Below, in pieces: positions 62,127 through 64,000 of a stretch of 64,000 bases of DNA (the first letter of the stretch is position 1; the number at the start of each line of letters is the position of its first letter). This DNA comes from Ajuga chamaepitys (lineage: Eukaryota; Streptophyta; Magnoliopsida; Lamiales; Lamiaceae): positions 24,993,846-25,057,845 of the forward strand of contig OY282500.1 in NCBI GenBank assembly GCA_958295605.1, read 5' to 3'. Below the pieces are notes generated by a model. The model was not told the origin of the DNA, did not search any database, and saw nothing but the letters and a program-made list of their open reading frames with translations. Position numbers and translations under genes: made by a program.

Positions 62127-64000
62127 ATCGCGTCAAATAGTTGTTGCTTGTTGATCCGAGAAGCCGTATTGGGTCACATTGTGCGTACTTGGTGACTTGA
62201 TAAGACCAACGGATCAAGTTATGGATACTTGTTGATCCGAGAAGCCAAATTAGGTCAAATGCAAGTCTTGTTGATCCGAGAAGTCAATTAGGGTCAAAGA
62301 CAAGCCTTAATGATTCGAGAAGTCGAATCGAGTCAAATAGTTTTTGCTTGTTGATCCGAGAAGCCGTATTGGGTCACATTGTGCGTACTTGGTGACTTTA
62401 TAAGACCAACGGATCAAGTTATGGATACTTGTTGATCCGAGAAGCCAAATAAGGCCAAATGGAAGACTTGTTGATCCGAGATGTCAATTAGGGTCAAAGA
62501 CAAGCCTTAATGACTCGAGAAGTCGAATCGAGTCAAATAATTGTTGCTTGTTGATCCGAGAAGTCGTATTGGGTCACATTGTGCGTACTTGGTGACTTGA
62601 TAAGACCAACGGATCAAGTTATGGATACTTGTTGATCCGAGAAGCCAAATTAGGTCAAATGCAAGTCTTGTTGATCCGAGAAGTCAATTAGGGTCAAAGA
62701 CAAGCCTTAATGATTCGAGAAGTCGAATCGAGTCAAATAGTTGTTGCTTGTTGATCCGAAAAGCCGTATTGGGTCACATTGTGCATACTTGGTGACTTGA
62801 TAAAGAAAATGGATCGAGTTAGGGATATTTGTTTATCCGAGAAGCCAAATTAGGTCAGATGGAAGACTTGTTGATCCGAGAAGTTAATTAGGGTCAAAGA
62901 CAAGCCTTAATGATTCGAAAAGTCGAATCGAGTCAAATAGTTGTTGCTTGTGGATCCGAGAAGCCGTATTGGGTCACATTATGCGTACTTGGTGACTTGA
63001 TAAGACCAACGGATCAAGTTACGTATACTTGTTGATCCGAGAAGCCAAATTAGGTCAAATGGAGGACTTACTGATCTGAGAAGTCAACTAGGGTCAAGAC
63101 AAGCCATAATGATTCGAGAAGTCGAATCGCGTCAAATAGTTGTTGCTTGTTGATCCGAGAAGCCGTATTGGGTCACATTGTGCGTACTTAGTGACTTGAT
63201 AAGACCAATGGATCAAGTTATGGATACTTGTTGATCCGAGAAGCCAAATTAGGCCAAATGGAAGACTTGTTGATCCGAGAAGTCAATTAGGGTCAAAGAC
63301 AAGCCTTAATGATTCGAGAAGTCGAATCGAGTCAAATAGTTGTTGCTTGTTGATCCGAGAAGCCGTATTGGGTCACATTGTGCGTACTTGGTGACTTGAT
63401 AAGACCAACGGATCAAGTTATGGATACTTGTTGATCCGAGAAGCTAAATTAGGTCAAATGGAGGACTTGTTGATCCGAGAAGTCAACTAGGGTCAAAGAA
63501 AAGCCTTAATGATTTGAGAAGTCGAATCGCGTCAAATAGTTGTTGCTTGTTGATCCGAGAAGCCGTATTGGGTCACATTGTGCGTACTTGGTGACTTGAT
63601 AAGACCAACGGATCAAGTTATGGATACTTGTTGATCCGAGAAGCCAAATTAGGTCAAATGGAGGACTTGTTGATCCGAGAAGTCAACTAGGGTCAAAGAC
63701 AAGCCTTAATGATTTCAGAAGTCGAATCGCGTCAAATAGTTGTTGCTTGTTGATCCGAGAAGCCGTATTGGGTCACATTGTGCGTACTTGGTGACTTGAT
63801 AAGACCAACGGATCAAGTTATGGATACTTGTTGATCCGAGAAGCCAAATTAGGTCAAATGCAAGTCTTGTTGATCCGAGAAGTCAATTAGGGTCAAAGAC
63901 AAGCCTTAATGATTCGAGAAGTCGAATCGAGTCAAATAGTTTTTGCTTGTTGATCCGAGAAGCCGTATTGGGTCACATTGTGCGTACTTGGTGACTTGAT
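62127..64000 (+). repeat. Terminal stretch, 8-mer HOR cut by the window edge
   Basis: The units M2, M3, M4-like and M5 (62127-62926) are followed by M6 at 62927 (CTTACTGATCTG, the earlier allele again), an M1 variant (63126), then 63326, 63526, 63726 and a 75-bp partial unit at 63926-64000. Private changes include GAAGTTAATT near 62881, GAAGCTAAATT near 63441 and GTCAAAGAAAAG near 63493. The array evidently continues beyond the window. Confidence 0.8.

Larger units (their letters stand above)
1..64000 (+). repeat. Continuous 200-bp satellite array filling the whole window
   Basis: Every position belongs to a direct tandem repeat of a 200-bp monomer. The ATCG[A/C]GTCAAAT anchor recurs at 1, 201, 401, 601 and onward to 63926 without an inverted copy or an insertion. 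I count 321 full units and one 75-bp partial unit: 272 of 200 bp, 43 of 199 bp, and one each or two each of 119 (x2), 161, 165 (x2) and 239 bp. These sum exactly to 64,000. A typical monomer is about 42% GC with more G than C on this strand. No frame stays open for long, because 200 is not a multiple of three and stops recur in TTGATCC and AATTAGGG contexts. Long homogeneous arrays with higher-order repeats are characteristic of eukaryotic centromeric, pericentromeric or subtelomeric heterochromatin. The species and the exact chromosomal site cannot be told from the sequence. Both array ends lie outside the window. Confidence 0.98.

Noticed and set aside
1..64000. CRISPR array
   Set aside because: There are no unique spacers. 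The whole 200 bp repeats, subrepeats are directly adjacent, and there are no cas genes or leader.
1..64000. Repetitive protein gene (13-residue repeats suggested by the 39-bp C and D subrepeats)
   Set aside because: A, B and E are 41, 40 and 41 bp, so the frame shifts within each monomer. The 200-bp unit also changes frame each time, and stop codons recur in all frames.
1..64000. rRNA spacer repeats, a replication origin or a bacterial repeat region
   Set aside because: No rRNA, tRNA, coding or regulatory sequence adjoins the repeats anywhere in 64 kb, and HOR arrays of this scale are known from eukaryotic heterochromatin.

Overview
The window is one uninterrupted satellite-DNA array. All 64,000 bases read as head-to-tail copies of a single 200-bp monomer on one strand, with no unique flank, transposon, RNA gene or credible coding region. 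Taking each monomer to start at the GTCAAAT-type anchor (position 1), I count 321 complete monomers plus a 75-bp partial one at 63926-64000. 272 are exactly 200 bp, 43 are 199 bp (all carry the same one-base deletion), and six differ by larger steps (119, 119, 161, 165, 165 and 239 bp). These lengths add up to 64,000, so nothing is left unexplained. This is nuclear eukaryotic DNA, of the kind found in centromeric, pericentromeric or subtelomeric heterochromatin. The sequence does not show which eukaryote, and I do not recognise the family.

There are several nested levels of order. (1) The 200-bp monomer is five diverged subrepeats of about 40 bp (A 41, B 40, C 39, D 39, E 41 bp), four of which keep a GATCCGAGAAG-type core. 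(2) Monomers fall into roughly 25 recurring classes, told apart by fixed variants. (3) Classes recur in fixed order as higher-order repeats (HORs). The fullest is a 27-monomer cycle, labelled h1-h27 from the copy at 19749-25184. (4) Parts of that cycle have been amplified locally into HORs of 4, 6, 10, 15 and 27 monomers.

Layout: 1-2760, irregular early part (h1, h24-25, h9-10, h17-25). 2761-4358, a 4-mer twice. 4559-6958, a 6-mer (h3-h8) twice. 6359-12354, a 15-mer twice. 10757-17950, a 6-mer (1,199 bp) six times, with a two-unit alternation of 2,398 bp. 17951-19748, mosaic. 19749-25184, full 27-mer. 23586-29380, a 10-mer (1,998 bp) almost three times. 29181-40941, the 27-mer (5,281 bp) 2.2 times. 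40942-64000, a newer-looking domain of 6-, 7-, 8- and 9-mers, containing a 3,997-bp composite (40942-48336) and a 2,998-bp composite (53133-62126).

No genes act together here. The biology is in the array itself: monomer size near a nucleosome repeat, one short perfect dyad per monomer, and a readable history of unequal exchange in 40-bp and 200-bp steps. Class names used below: M5 carries GAAAAGCCG and ATATTTGTTTAT. M6 carries CTTGTGGATCC, CATTATGCG and the one-base deletion. M1 carries ACTTAGTGAC and AATGGATCA. M2 carries AAATGCAAGT after ATCGCG. M3 carries AAATAAGGCC and GAGATGTCA. M4 carries GAAGTCGTATTGGG.
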